A DNA stretch of 28,260 bases from positions 1-28,260 of IMG/VR virus record IMGVR_UViG_3300017788_000129, one strand, 5' to 3'. Both the position numbers and the translations under genes were made by a program. This stretch comes from a virus. Positions 14,801-23,626 of this stretch are shown one piece after another; the first letter of the stretch is position 1, and each line of letters begins with the position of its first letter. The notes beneath the pieces are model-generated. The model was given only the letters and a program-made list of their open reading frames with translations. It was not told the DNA's origin and did no database searches.

Positions 14801-16862
14801 TAAATGTTGCAGTTGGCGTTCCTCCGTTATTAACTATGATTGATGCACCAGATAGTGTAAATGGAAGAACAGTACCATTTGCACCAATTGTTGATCCTTG
14901 ATTGTCACGAATTATAACTATAAAATTTTCTAAAGTCTGGGTAGATGATTGAGTTCCATTTGAAACAAACAATTCTCCAGTACCAGCACTAAGAGAACCG
15001 GTGGCACCCGATGTGAAGGTAATTCCAGTTCCAAGAACTTTAAAATATTCATATGATTGATCAGTTATATTAGTATCAATAAAATTTTGAGGTAATTCAA
15101 ATATATATTTGTTAAATATCGTATCAGTAACTTGTGTGGAGCCATTGTTTGCAGTTGAAAGATTCGTAATTCTACTTACTGAAGAAACGTCAATCGAGCC
15201 ACCTATAGCGACGGCTGTTACCGCTGTTCCTGGAGTGATATTTGCAAGTGACACGATGTCTTTTGCAGAAAAGTCAATTGAGAAACGATCAACATTTGCC
15301 GTAACTGATCTTATTACTACATTTGAATCAAGAATTGCAGTTCTTGTTAAACCATCATAATTTACAATTGTTCTTGTTAGTCCAGATAGTGAACCATTAG
15401 CAATTCTTATTATCGCACCAGTATATGCATTTGCAACTGCCGAAACTGTTTGAGCAGAAGCTAAATTGCCCATGTTAGCAAGAACAATTCTGTCATTTGA
15501 CGTATTTGCAAATATTGTTCCAGTTATATTAGAAAATGTTAAATCATTTAAATAAACTCTATAATTATATGTTCCTGAATTTTGTGTATTTGATGCACTA
15601 TCAAAATCAACATTTATAATTCTTGCTGTTCCCATTTTTGTTGCAGCATAAACAATGGAATTATTAGTGTTGATATTTGCACGAATTACTGTGTGAAGAT
15701 CTACAAGTTGAGGACCAATACCAGAATCGTCTATCTTGAAAAAACCAGTTGCCGTAGCACCACCGGTTGAATTTGCATTTGTGCCCACAATATAATTTCC
15801 ATAATTTAACGATAATGGATAATTATTTACGTTTGATGTCGTGCGAGAACGTTCATTTGTCAGGTCTAGTTGAGATACCGATTCATACTCAAATCCTTGA
15901 ACATACGCTTTTCCTGGACTTAAACTAACTGTAAATAATTCAGAATTTGGAGTTGTATTTGCATGATCTCTTAGACGAATATTGAATGGACGTACAGTAT
16001 AGCTACCAGATTCATCGTTGGTTCTTCTGGCAAGTGTTTTTTCTAGTTCTGCATAAATTGGATACTTAACTATGTTTTTTATTTCACCATTTTCAACACG
16101 AAGCAATTCAATAAATTGACTATCATCTGTGCTTGTTAAAGTTCTTTTTGCAAGAACAAGATCTAACTTATATCTTGTTGCACCCGGTGCTTGATAATTT
16201 GATGCTTCTAACGCAGGATCAAGAAGTGTAGTGTCGGAAGTAGGCAACACAATGCTTTTATTTAATTCCAAACCAACTCTATATGAGGGTGTAGTTGAAT
16301 ATTTCTCAAGAATAATTGTTTGATCCACAACTCTAGCAAAATAACCATCAATAAACATCACTCCTTCGGAAATACTTGCAACTGATCCTAATCCTTGTTG
16401 TCCAGAAACTACAGCAAAATCGGATGTATTTGCTGCATTAATTGTATCATTTGCAAATTCATCACCAGTAATATACTTAACCATTAAAACCGGAGTTGTA
16501 CCGGATTCGGCTTTAAGAACAAATGCTGATGCAATTGTTGTTGCAGTATTTGTAGTATTGTTTACATATTTACGATCAAAATTTGTTACAGTAATATCGT
16601 AACCACCAAATTGTGATGATAAGTTTAGTGCAGTAGCTCCCGACGTTGAAATTTGTGCACCGGTTACAATGCTACCATTCTTGAAAATGTGATTACCAAA
16701 ACGCTGCACTTGCTTTTGTAGAATTGTTTGAAGCTGTGTTAGTTCACGAGCCTGAACTGCAAATCCCGGACGAAACAAAATACTATAGAAATTTTTTGTT
16801 TCGTCATAATCGTTATAATACGGTGTTGATACTGTTTCTTCTGGAACAATTTTATCTGTCAT
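11811..16862 (-). CDS. Giant DUF4815 baseplate protein, gp10-like (1683 aa)
   Basis: Residues 1-120 fit the DUF4815 family: YYNDYDETKNFYSILFRPGF, ARELTQLQTILQKQVQRFG, then KNGSIVTGA. This family is a large structural protein in T4-like marine phages, in the position occupied by gp9/gp10 in T4. The long middle is a beta-rich array. A GTFVVPRNSTVKFRTGEHKF segment near residue 1420 marks the end of the usual core. Residues about 1478-1520 are a Pro/Tyr/Gly-rich linker. Residues 1525-1683 form a helical domain (KIICTKLYKLGYLPQHIYDADQ) ending in a hydrophobic helix. The last part is unusual and replaces the QTFFVDG module, which is in the next gene. Likely role: outer baseplate wedge and fibre attachment. 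Confidence 0.7.
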   Translation of the reverse strand: MTDKIVPEETVSTPYYNDYDETKNFYSILFRPGFAVQARELTQLQTILQKQVQRFGNHIFKNGSIVTGAQISTSGATALNLSSQFGGYDITVTNFDRKYVNNTTNTATTIASAFVLKAESGTTPVLMVKYITGDEFANDTINAANTSDFAVVSGQQGLGSVASISEGVMFIDGYFARVVDQTIILEKYSTTPSYRVGLELNKSIVLPTSDTTLLDPALEASNYQAPGATRYKLDLVLAKRTLTSTDDSQFIELLRVENGEIKNIVKYPIYAELEKTLARRTNDESGSYTVRPFNIRLRDHANTTPNSELFTVSLSPGKAYVQGFEYESVSQLDLTNERSRTTSNVNNYPLSLNYGNYIVGTNANSTGGATATGFFKIDDSGIGPQLVDLHTVIRANINTNNSIVYAATKMGTARIINVDFDSASNTQNSGTYNYRVYLNDLTFSNITGTIFANTSNDRIVLANMGNLASAQTVSAVANAYTGAIIRIANGSLSGLTRTIVNYDGLTRTAILDSNVVIRSVTANVDRFSIDFSAKDIVSLANITPGTAVTAVAIGGSIDVSSVSRITNLSTANNGSTQVTDTIFNKYIFELPQNFIDTNITDQSYEYFKVLGTGITFTSGATGSLSAGTGELFVSNGTQSSTQTLENFIVIIRDNQGSTIGANGTVLPFTLSGASIIVNNGGTPTATFTAYRANTFTADILAKVSINSGSKINEKLKTVITSNSTHILTQGGTANATFANVSVYSAVGQVHLTNPNKTPGVIDSLFTSDVYQIDKIYDIGTASLTSGTALSAYTDITSRYTLDTGQRDDHYDHGGIKFLSGYAPPTGNVVVCFSYFKHEAGSSDGLGYFSVDSYPFYANIPQYTSASSGQTFDLRDSIDFRPRRQDNSNTSPGYTLQNFRIGLPNEEFSADYQYYLARKDKIVLTKDRIFQIVKGIPSLNPTPPREPEDSMVLYNLTIPPYTASPANVIVKFVENKRYTMRDIGAIDKRVQNLEYYTALNLLEKDTEVTSIKDVNGLDRTKNGILVDSFKGHSVGDVRNLDYKCSIDFRLEELRPQVNTNPHFLDLDFSASSGVVYNSGIVTLPFTEEVFITQNVASLTVTAQPYLFARFVGSVFLLPESDWYFEKQELPDVSINYSGENDGYSSLQSALTGAVSAFDTEFGHWETKSTGAEIVTTEINEQGRNGLQIWESGVNRTTTVGGFKNGFLKSSSFDQVSRTVNDRVVNIGVQPIMRQIDIDFVGLSLKPRKVVFYYFDDVNVTGYVQRANELVFSGDNFFDIVNSEKITSGANAANVILSRTLSTTNVAYITDVVGNVLVGQTWTGARSANTATVVAYRHFSGTARSANSTAINLSFDAANTNDFYVGNTIYFVDGLGVRESYRIDSYVGSTRTASNTAGFTTTPGSNTRYSIGDSKTNEFGQIAGTFVVPRNSTVKFRTGEHKFKIIDVANGVSANATTVGEGRFIAEGLLGVSIGVTATRIPPPTYYPSDSYYYDPDFSNGRHGTARGSKGTSMEGEFGSPGDVGGGTSKIICTKLYKLGYLPQHIYDADQLFGQWLRNNDPNAYKGYIKWASVVVDWMENGGPKYPFMFWIRNKDQRAKMQEQFTINWTKKIAIPWAEHMAYKMGVLDKDNRSGRWVMKIGRSISRLVGKYSKDDNNFSSKSRFLTYSMLTIFGFLRMLVGIVK

Positions 16863-16871
16863 TTGTCTTCC

Positions 16872-18194
16872 TTAGTACTTTATGACTATTTTCATTATTT
16901 CGGCTTGATCATCAATTCTTGTTACAGGAGTTATATTGTCTATGTATATAACATAACCTGAACGGTTTTTTAAATTAGGATTTATAATAGAAGTTATAAA
17001 ACGATTTCCACCTGAAGTTAATCCATTTAACGTGGTTGTTGTTGGTGTTCCCGTATATTCAGTAACCTTCATTATATTTGTTGAAGTATTCCAAGAGAGA
17101 ACTCTGGCACTAAAGGTTGAAGAATCGAGAGATGCCCCTTGATAAACGTATTCATCTGGAATATACTCTGGGCCCGACCCTGCAATTGCAAAAGTTAATG
17201 CTTGAGAAAATACGGTATTTGTAAATGCATTTGATGAATTAAATATTAATGGATTTTTAATTATACTAACTTGTCTAAAATCGTTATTTGCAATAAGTGC
17301 TTCATCCTCATCACCGTCAATTCTTACACTTGTAAGAATATTTGATCCGCCAAGTTCATGTACAGGATCTTTTCCGTGACCGCCCTGAGGACCAATCACA
17401 GCACGAGCAACTGCATTTGCACCGCCACCACCTGATATTGTAACATCAGCAAATGTATACCCTGTTCCTCTTGTAGTCACAACAACATTTGCAATTGTAT
17501 TGCTAACAGTATTTACAAATGCTACTGCAGTTGCATTTTCACCATCACCCGAAATAGATACTACAACATTTGATGTGTTTGTATAATTTATGCCACCATT
17601 TGCAACAAGAATAATATCTAACGCACCATCAACGGCAGCAGATTGAACGGCAAATTGTTGGGATGCATCATCACTAATTATTGTGCGAACTGGAATGAAT
17701 TCATTTGTAAGAAATTTTTGCCTATCTCTGGTATTTAATGTGTACATATATTTCCAAACATAACCATCCGCTTCGGTGCTAGAAAAACTAGGCTGAACAT
17801 ATGTTGGCTTTGATGTGGAATTTGATGAATAATTATTCGAGAGACATTTATAAACATTAAAATCATCAGTCAAGACATAGAATTGAGTATTTTGATCAAA
17901 AAGTGTGTTTGATGTGTCATCATATGCTTGATATTTTGTGTTTGCGTTCCAGTTTACTCTTTTTATTGCAAGAGTAATATCATTTCCTGTAATTTTTTTC
18001 CCGCCAATAATATTTCGCCAGACATCATCTATATCACTTAATGTATCTACCGCTGTATTGGGAAGAGAATCATTTGCCCAAGGAGTATTTTTACCGTAAG
18101 CAACATACAAATGTGTGGCGGCCGGCTCTGATACCGATTCTAAAAGCTGTTCTGCTGAATTTATTCTAATATTTTGAGTTGTTATTGCTGTCAT
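16872..18194 (-). CDS. 8: Baseplate wedge subunit gp8
   Basis: The N-terminal 170 residues match the gp8 type of T4-like marine phages: HLYVAYGKNTPWAND, an IIGGKKI segment, AIKRVNW, TQFYVLTDDFNVYKCLSNN and EADGYVWKYMYTL. At 440 residues it is longer than T4 gp8 (334). The excess comes largely from a beta-repeat insert at about residues 190-270, with GTGYTFADVTISGGGG-type units shared with neighbouring proteins. In T4, gp8 dimers bind gp10 and gp7 in the wedge. Here it lies between gp7-like and the DUF4815 gene, consistent with that. A CATAAATA octamer overlaps the stop of the preceding gene, 23 bases upstream. Confidence 0.85.
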   Translation of the reverse strand: MTAITTQNIRINSAEQLLESVSEPAATHLYVAYGKNTPWANDSLPNTAVDTLSDIDDVWRNIIGGKKITGNDITLAIKRVNWNANTKYQAYDDTSNTLFDQNTQFYVLTDDFNVYKCLSNNYSSNSTSKPTYVQPSFSSTEADGYVWKYMYTLNTRDRQKFLTNEFIPVRTIISDDASQQFAVQSAAVDGALDIILVANGGINYTNTSNVVVSISGDGENATAVAFVNTVSNTIANVVVTTRGTGYTFADVTISGGGGANAVARAVIGPQGGHGKDPVHELGGSNILTSVRIDGDEDEALIANNDFRQVSIIKNPLIFNSSNAFTNTVFSQALTFAIAGSGPEYIPDEYVYQGASLDSSTFSARVLSWNTSTNIMKVTEYTGTPTTTTLNGLTSGGNRFITSIINPNLKNRSGYVIYIDNITPVTRIDDQAEIMKIVIKY

Positions 18195-18216
18195 TAAAAA
18201 ACTCTATTATAGCTTA

Positions 18217-18224
18217 TATTTATG
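18217..18224 (-). promoter_or_regulatory. Candidate T4-type late promoter before gp8 (CATAAATA)
   Basis: The minus strand reads CATAAATA across the end of the gp7-like gene, seven of eight matches to TATAAATA and identical to the octamer at 2947-2954. The gp8 start codon is 23 bases downstream with AGAG just before it. The leader would be short. A TATAAT hexamer overlaps nearby (18206-18211). Confidence 0.45.
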
Positions 18225-21200
18225 CTGGAGTGCTTGAGGAGTTTGAACAATCAATGATATTATTTGCAAAATTGAAATCGCCGCCAACTCCACTATTAAC
18301 ATTTGAGTAAAGCGCATTACTTCTTAGATAGATTATCGGAGTTACTTGAACACTCACTCTGCCCATATATCCGTTTGATTGTAAAGGATTACTTGGTAAT
18401 AGAGTTCCATTTGCACCTACAAAGAAATTTCGTATTGTTGCATTTGAAATGTCGATTTTACTATTTGAGAACCAAATCTCTGATAAACATCCATCGTATG
18501 CAGTATTTAAATTAACCTCAGACCCAATTGAAACATTACTACCTCCAGTATAATCAATTAAACCTAAATTAAGGTTATCAATTTTTGTTGAATTAACATC
18601 ATTTAAATACACATGACAATTTGAAATTGATGATAAATCCCATGTTGCAACTATATGATTCCAAACATTTTTAAATATAAACGTTGAGGCATTTGATGAA
18701 AAATCAAGTAGCGTTGTTTCTTCCGAATTTCTGGCAACAATTCTAATAATATTTCCTTCACTACCGGATGTATTTGCAAACTCGGGTGATATTATATCAC
18801 CATCACCTATTAATGCACCAACCGTCAAGTTTGCACCCGATCCGGCACCGGAAACGCTAAGAATAGGAAGTGCGTTTGGACTATATCCAAAACCACCAAC
18901 TAGATGGCCAGAATTGTTTGTAAGGGGTCGCATTGTTGCATGAATAATTGCACCAGTTCCATTAACAGTTACCGTAGCATTTGCACCAAATCCATAACCG
19001 CCAATAATATTTGTAAATGTCACTATATTTCCATTTGAATATCCTGATCCAGGGGAATTAACGTTTAATCTGCCAATTATTCCAAGATCTCTAAGAAATG
19101 TATTTCCTGTGGCATTAACAGTTGTCGATACTGTGTTATATCCAAATCCTTGATTATTCAAAGCAATGTTAGATATTGGTCCAAGATTGGAAATTACAAA
19201 AAATGTTAATGTGGAAAGAAGTTCTGTATTTGCATTTCCACTGGTTCCATTACTATATGCACCAATAACAGTTGCATTGTATGTATCAATAACATCGGAA
19301 TTAATGTTGTATGTGTTCGGATGAAAAATACCATTATTTGAAACACTAATTATCGTTGCATTTGCATTTGAACCTATTCCGGAGATAATCACATTATCAT
19401 TTGTGCTAAATCCTGCACCGCTATATACAATTGTTAATTCCTGAATTTTGCCTAATAATGAATTTGCTCTATTTGTAAGAGATACAGAAACTCTTGGTAA
19501 GTACAAGGAATTTGATGTATTTGAAATGGAAAAAATTGTTTGATCATTTGCTAAATTATTTGGTCTAAACCAAAAACTAATTGTTCCTGTCGATCCATTA
19601 GATATATTACTCAAAGCTGATGTTTTATAAATTATTGAATTTGAACCATTAAAATCTATTGAATTAGCAACATATGGAAAATATGTTGTCGTATTTGAAT
19701 CTGTTACAGTAATTGTATTATTTACGATAGGTATGGACTCATATAAAAATTCACCCAAAAGTTTTAATCCTGCAGGATGTATAAAACTTAAAACATATTG
19801 CTTATAATCTTGTAATGATTTACGAATTCTTACAACGTAACTAAAATTCTGATAATAATCTTTATCTTCCAAATAATTTGAACTACTTAATAGTCCAGTA
19901 TCATCTTTAAATCTACCAGCAGATGTAAATGTGCCAGTAACAATGGTAACATTTGCACAGGCAAGACCATTACCAATTCCGGTAAAATCAAGAGTTGGCG
20001 GAGTTACGTATCCCGAACCACGATTAGTAATTGTTAATTCTTCAATAACTCCAATGCTTCCTGTATTGGCCGTAAGATTTTCACCAAATCCAAGTAAAGC
20101 AGAAACAACAATGTTTGCACCTGAGCCACTACCTGAGACAGAAACTGTCGGCAGATGTGACATGCTATAACCAGCACCACCTATTATATGACCGGCACTT
20201 AAAATTTTCAAGTTTGTATTTACAATTGTGCCGGATGCATCTGTTACAACATTACCATTAGCACCAAATCCAAAACCGCCAGGAATATTTGTGAATATTA
20301 GTTGGTCACCATTTGAATAACCAGTTCCCCCATCATTGATTGTTAATTTACCAATAATTCCAAGATTTTTTATTCGTGTATTAGCTATTGCCGATGCGAT
20401 TGGAACTGAAGTATAATTATTTCCACCAGTTGATAAAACAATTGATGCTATTGGTCCTGTATTTCCATACACAAAAAATGTTAAAGTATTTGCTAATGCT
20501 GTATTTGCATTTCCGCTGGCTCCATTACTATATGCACCAATTGCAGTTAAGTTATATGTATCAATAATATCAGAATTAATATTATATGTATTTGGATGTG
20601 TTAAATTATTATCAAAAACTTCAACAACTTTTGCATTTGCGTCTGAACCACCACCACCGGAAAACAAAATAAAATTATTTACTTGAAATCCTGCACCACC
20701 TGAAACTACACTAACATTTGATATATTTCCGGCAGACACATCTGAAATAATTACAGTTCCACCAGAACCAGAGCCCCCAATAACCGGTACTGAATTTCCT
20801 ATAGTATATCCTGAACCACCATTAGCTATAGCTACTAAAGATATGAATCCACTAATAATATTAGCTGATAATGTTTCTCCGTCTATATTTTTTGCAAAAA
20901 CTTCTTCATTTGCAGTAAAAGTGCCTTTATTTTTTGAAATAAAGAACTCGTTTATTCGTATTCCTGATTCAAAAGATATAGAAACTTTTTCAATTTCTGC
21001 TGTTGCTGTAGAAGTGTTTCCTCTAATGAGAGTATTTTCAAATTTTTTTAAACTAGAAACGGATTCATCTGAAATTTGATTTACAAATGTGTTGGCCACT
21101 CTAATGGATTTTTCTTGAAACCATTTACCAGAAGAAGCCACTAAAATATCATTTTTGGGATAATATATCTCTGCCGATTCGTTAAACAATAATCTAAAAA

Positions 21201-21546
21201 AAAAGTTGTATGCTTTTTCTGTACCTTTAGCACGATAAAAATCTTGAATGTTTTTTAATAATTTTGATTTATCGGCTTGAGCATCTTTTGGTATAGCTAA
21301 TAAAAATTGATTAAATAAATGATTGTTAAACTCATTTAATCCTGTTTCAGTAATTTTATCCGTATCAAAATAATTAGGTAAATTTTTTGCACGTTCTGTA
21401 GTTTTACCAAATGCCAAAGTTGTATTTGATTGTTCCAAATACTCATAATATGCTTTGATAAATGCAATAAATGTTGGATGATCCGATTTTACAAAATCAG
21501 GTAATTGATTGCTAACTACCGTTGAGATCTTGTTATTTGTTGCCAT
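18220..21546 (-). CDS. 7: Baseplate wedge gp7-like protein with embedded lectin-like fold (1108 aa)
   Basis: Residues 1-170 fit the gp7 family of T4-like marine phages: LPDFVKSDHPTFIAFIKAYY, then FNNHLFNQFLLAIPKDAQ and FYRAKGTEKAYNFFFRLLF. Length is near T4 gp7 (1032). The body holds many GGxGYTxGN/P-type beta repeats. Residues about 276-491 and 700-920 are paralogous copies of one block. A LamG/concanavalin A-like domain starts near residue 619 (SIDFNGSN, TISFWFRPNN), is interrupted by the second block, and resumes near residue 925 (IIRIVARN, WNHIVATWDL, CHVYLNDV, CLSEIWFS). Its start codon directly abuts the gp6 stop. In T4, gp7 bridges gp10, gp8 and gp6/gp53 in the wedge. Confidence 0.75.
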   Translation of the reverse strand: MATNNKISTVVSNQLPDFVKSDHPTFIAFIKAYYEYLEQSNTTLAFGKTTERAKNLPNYFDTDKITETGLNEFNNHLFNQFLLAIPKDAQADKSKLLKNIQDFYRAKGTEKAYNFFFRLLFNESAEIYYPKNDILVASSGKWFQEKSIRVANTFVNQISDESVSSLKKFENTLIRGNTSTATAEIEKVSISFESGIRINEFFISKNKGTFTANEEVFAKNIDGETLSANIISGFISLVAIANGGSGYTIGNSVPVIGGSGSGGTVIISDVSAGNISNVSVVSGGAGFQVNNFILFSGGGGSDANAKVVEVFDNNLTHPNTYNINSDIIDTYNLTAIGAYSNGASGNANTALANTLTFFVYGNTGPIASIVLSTGGNNYTSVPIASAIANTRIKNLGIIGKLTINDGGTGYSNGDQLIFTNIPGGFGFGANGNVVTDASGTIVNTNLKILSAGHIIGGAGYSMSHLPTVSVSGSGSGANIVVSALLGFGENLTANTGSIGVIEELTITNRGSGYVTPPTLDFTGIGNGLACANVTIVTGTFTSAGRFKDDTGLLSSSNYLEDKDYYQNFSYVVRIRKSLQDYKQYVLSFIHPAGLKLLGEFLYESIPIVNNTITVTDSNTTTYFPYVANSIDFNGSNSIIYKTSALSNISNGSTGTISFWFRPNNLANDQTIFSISNTSNSLYLPRVSVSLTNRANSLLGKIQELTIVYSGAGFSTNDNVIISGIGSNANATIISVSNNGIFHPNTYNINSDVIDTYNATVIGAYSNGTSGNANTELLSTLTFFVISNLGPISNIALNNQGFGYNTVSTTVNATGNTFLRDLGIIGRLNVNSPGSGYSNGNIVTFTNIIGGYGFGANATVTVNGTGAIIHATMRPLTNNSGHLVGGFGYSPNALPILSVSGAGSGANLTVGALIGDGDIISPEFANTSGSEGNIIRIVARNSEETTLLDFSSNASTFIFKNVWNHIVATWDLSSISNCHVYLNDVNSTKIDNLNLGLIDYTGGSNVSIGSEVNLNTAYDGCLSEIWFSNSKIDISNATIRNFFVGANGTLLPSNPLQSNGYMGRVSVQVTPIIYLRSNALYSNVNSGVGGDFNFANNIIDCSNSSSTPA
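18790..19445 (-). repeat. Internal duplication in gp7-like gene, copy B
   Basis: About 650 bp encode a block with SGAGFSTND, HPNTYNINSDVIDTYN, IGAYSNGTSGNANTEL, LGIIGRL, GGYGFGANA and LPILSVSGAGSGANL. It is similar in order and sequence to copy A, offset by about 1275 bp. Similarity is also visible in the DNA, for example around 19260-19323. This copy lies inside the lectin-like domain. Confidence 0.85.
20070..20720 (-). repeat. Internal duplication in gp7-like gene, copy A
   Basis: The block encodes GGAGFQVNN, HPNTYNINSDIIDTYN, IGAYSNGASGNANTAL, LGIIGKL, GGFGFGANG and LPTVSVSGSGSGANI in the same order as copy B. It lies between the conserved gp7 N-terminal domain and the lectin-like domain, so it is probably the ancestral position. 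Confidence 0.85.
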
Positions 21547-23625
21547 TTAGGTTTCACTCTTCATTGTAATCAAAATAGCCGTAGGATCTTCTGGATCTAT
21601 TGATAACAATCTATTTCTAGAGGGAAGTATTGTTGCGTCTAGAGGATATATGTTTAGTGTTAGAACACCGGATGCATAATTGGGGTTTGATGTAATTGAT
21701 GTTGGTTTAAAATTATTAATATTAATTTGACCTGTATCATAATTTATAGTGCCAAAGTTTTCATTTAGTGTGACTTTTTCTCCAGTTGTTCCTAGTATGT
21801 AATAGCTTCTTAATACACCAACTGATGCTGACAAAATAGATACCGCAGTTGCTCCTGAACCCGTATCATCTGTGATTGAAACAACTGCAGCAGTATAGTT
21901 TGAACCTTTATTTACAATGTTAATAGAAATTATTTTTCCATTTACTACGACCGCTTTTCCAGTTGCGCCAGATCCATCACCTGTTATTTTAATGGTAGGA
22001 CTATCTGTATAACCAGAACCAGAATTTGTCATCTCAATACTTTCAACACCGGTAAATGATAAAGGTGTTTCTTCAATTAATGCATCTCTTGAAATTCCCT
22101 CGCCATCTAAAATTGAAAAAGTTGGATATGAATATAATTTTTCAGTATAAAGTCCGCGGCTTAATGGCATGGAAAAATCAATAACATAGTTTTTTGACTC
22201 GTTTAAAGTTGGTTCAAATCTTTTTTGAACGACCGTTTTCACAGAACTTCCTAAAAATGAATCTTCACCAGATGATATTAAATTTTGTAATTTAGAAGTT
22301 CTATATGCAGAATTAAATTTTTCAAGATCTGTATCATTATAAGAATTAACAATATTTTTAACAATATTTGCTAAAGAAGCCTCATCTAAAATTGTATTTT
22401 TTATGTTATAATTTACAGAAATTTCAAATTTTAAGTATAGAAAGTCTGGATCAACTATTTCAGGTGTTACCGTAACTACATTTCTATTTGAAATTAATTC
22501 TTTTACTATTCTATCTTTTTCAGCTTGTGTAATTACATAACCACTTTTGGGCTTCATGGAAATAAAAATTTTACCATAAACAACAGGAATATTTTCTTCA
22601 CCACCCCAAACAGATATGGATTCTACGTCTGGATAATCTTTTAGTAATAGAGTTCCATAATCGTCTTTTGTAACTGCACGATTTTGAGCAGTATAAAATC
22701 TTGGTGCCAAAAACTTAATTCTATCAATTGTATCTCGTTGTGCTCCACCCGCAGCAGCGGAAATCGAATTCACAACAACATTTGAAAAAGAACCCAATGA
22801 AGAAATAAAAGTAAATGAATTTGCTTTATTTGACGCTTGGCCATCAGAAGAAAGATACTTTAGATTAACTATATTATCATCTGATAAATTTTTTCCTATA
22901 ATTCCATCACCAAAATATATGTTATAGTTTTCTTCATCCGTTTCTTCCAAGAAATATACTTTTGAATTTGAATCAAGTGTAGTTACATCATCTGCAAGAA
23001 TAAATGTATTTTTTGTGGAATCAACTGAAGAATTTGTAATAGAGACAATCAAAGTTGAAGTATCAATGTTTGCATCAGGTATTAAAAATCTTCTTTTTGT
23101 ATTCGTTGCATCAACAACAACATTATATGTTATTGTTTCACCCTGTGTAATCAAAACGTTTGAAAAAGTATATGTATTTGATGTTACATTTTTTGATGCT
23201 GAATATGAATCTAAATTCACGAAAGTATAGTTTACTCCATCAATTTGTTGTGATTGAAATTTACTATGTGCCGGAAGGACAATTGTTGATAGTCCACTTG
23301 TCGGATCAGTATCCGCTACAACAATATCAATAGATGCAGTTGCACCTTTTGTTGATGTGGGAACATAATTTAAATGCTTTGCATGAGATGCAACTGAGTT
23401 TCTTAATGTGGCACTATCCAAAAACATCTCATTTCCTATCATATTTAAATAATAGGCCATGTAATGAGTATTATATGATAAAACATCCAATAATATGTTT
23501 AATCCAGAACCCTCAAAGTCATATTCCGTAAATTGATTTTGACTTCTTAGATACTCTCTTAAATTTATTTTAATTGTATCAAAATCAAGTTCTGCTATTC
23601 TTAGAACTGTATTTGAGGTTGTCAT
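21547..23625 (-). CDS. 6: Baseplate wedge subunit gp6 (baseplate J-like)
   Basis: The 692-residue length is close to T4 gp6 (660). The N-terminus contains LNILLDVLSYNTHYMAYYLN and NEMFLDSATLRNSVASHAK, typical of gp6 and baseplate J-like proteins. The mid region has YNIYFGDGIIGKNL and DRIKFLAPRFYTAQNRAVT, also family hallmarks. Residues about 530-595 hold two GSGYTDSPTIKITGDGSGA-type repeats, a beta insert shared with gp7, gp8 and the 499-residue protein. Gp6 dimers form the inner baseplate ring that links wedges and drives sheath contraction. The gene starts one base after the gp25 stop (TAATATG) and abuts gp7, fitting a coupled wedge operon. Confidence 0.92.
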   Translation of the reverse strand: MTTSNTVLRIAELDFDTIKINLREYLRSQNQFTEYDFEGSGLNILLDVLSYNTHYMAYYLNMIGNEMFLDSATLRNSVASHAKHLNYVPTSTKGATASIDIVVADTDPTSGLSTIVLPAHSKFQSQQIDGVNYTFVNLDSYSASKNVTSNTYTFSNVLITQGETITYNVVVDATNTKRRFLIPDANIDTSTLIVSITNSSVDSTKNTFILADDVTTLDSNSKVYFLEETDEENYNIYFGDGIIGKNLSDDNIVNLKYLSSDGQASNKANSFTFISSLGSFSNVVVNSISAAAGGAQRDTIDRIKFLAPRFYTAQNRAVTKDDYGTLLLKDYPDVESISVWGGEENIPVVYGKIFISMKPKSGYVITQAEKDRIVKELISNRNVVTVTPEIVDPDFLYLKFEISVNYNIKNTILDEASLANIVKNIVNSYNDTDLEKFNSAYRTSKLQNLISSGEDSFLGSSVKTVVQKRFEPTLNESKNYVIDFSMPLSRGLYTEKLYSYPTFSILDGEGISRDALIEETPLSFTGVESIEMTNSGSGYTDSPTIKITGDGSGATGKAVVVNGKIISINIVNKGSNYTAAVVSITDDTGSGATAVSILSASVGVLRSYYILGTTGEKVTLNENFGTINYDTGQININNFKPTSITSNPNYASGVLTLNIYPLDATILPSRNRLLSIDPEDPTAILITMKSET

Positions 23626-23626
23626 A

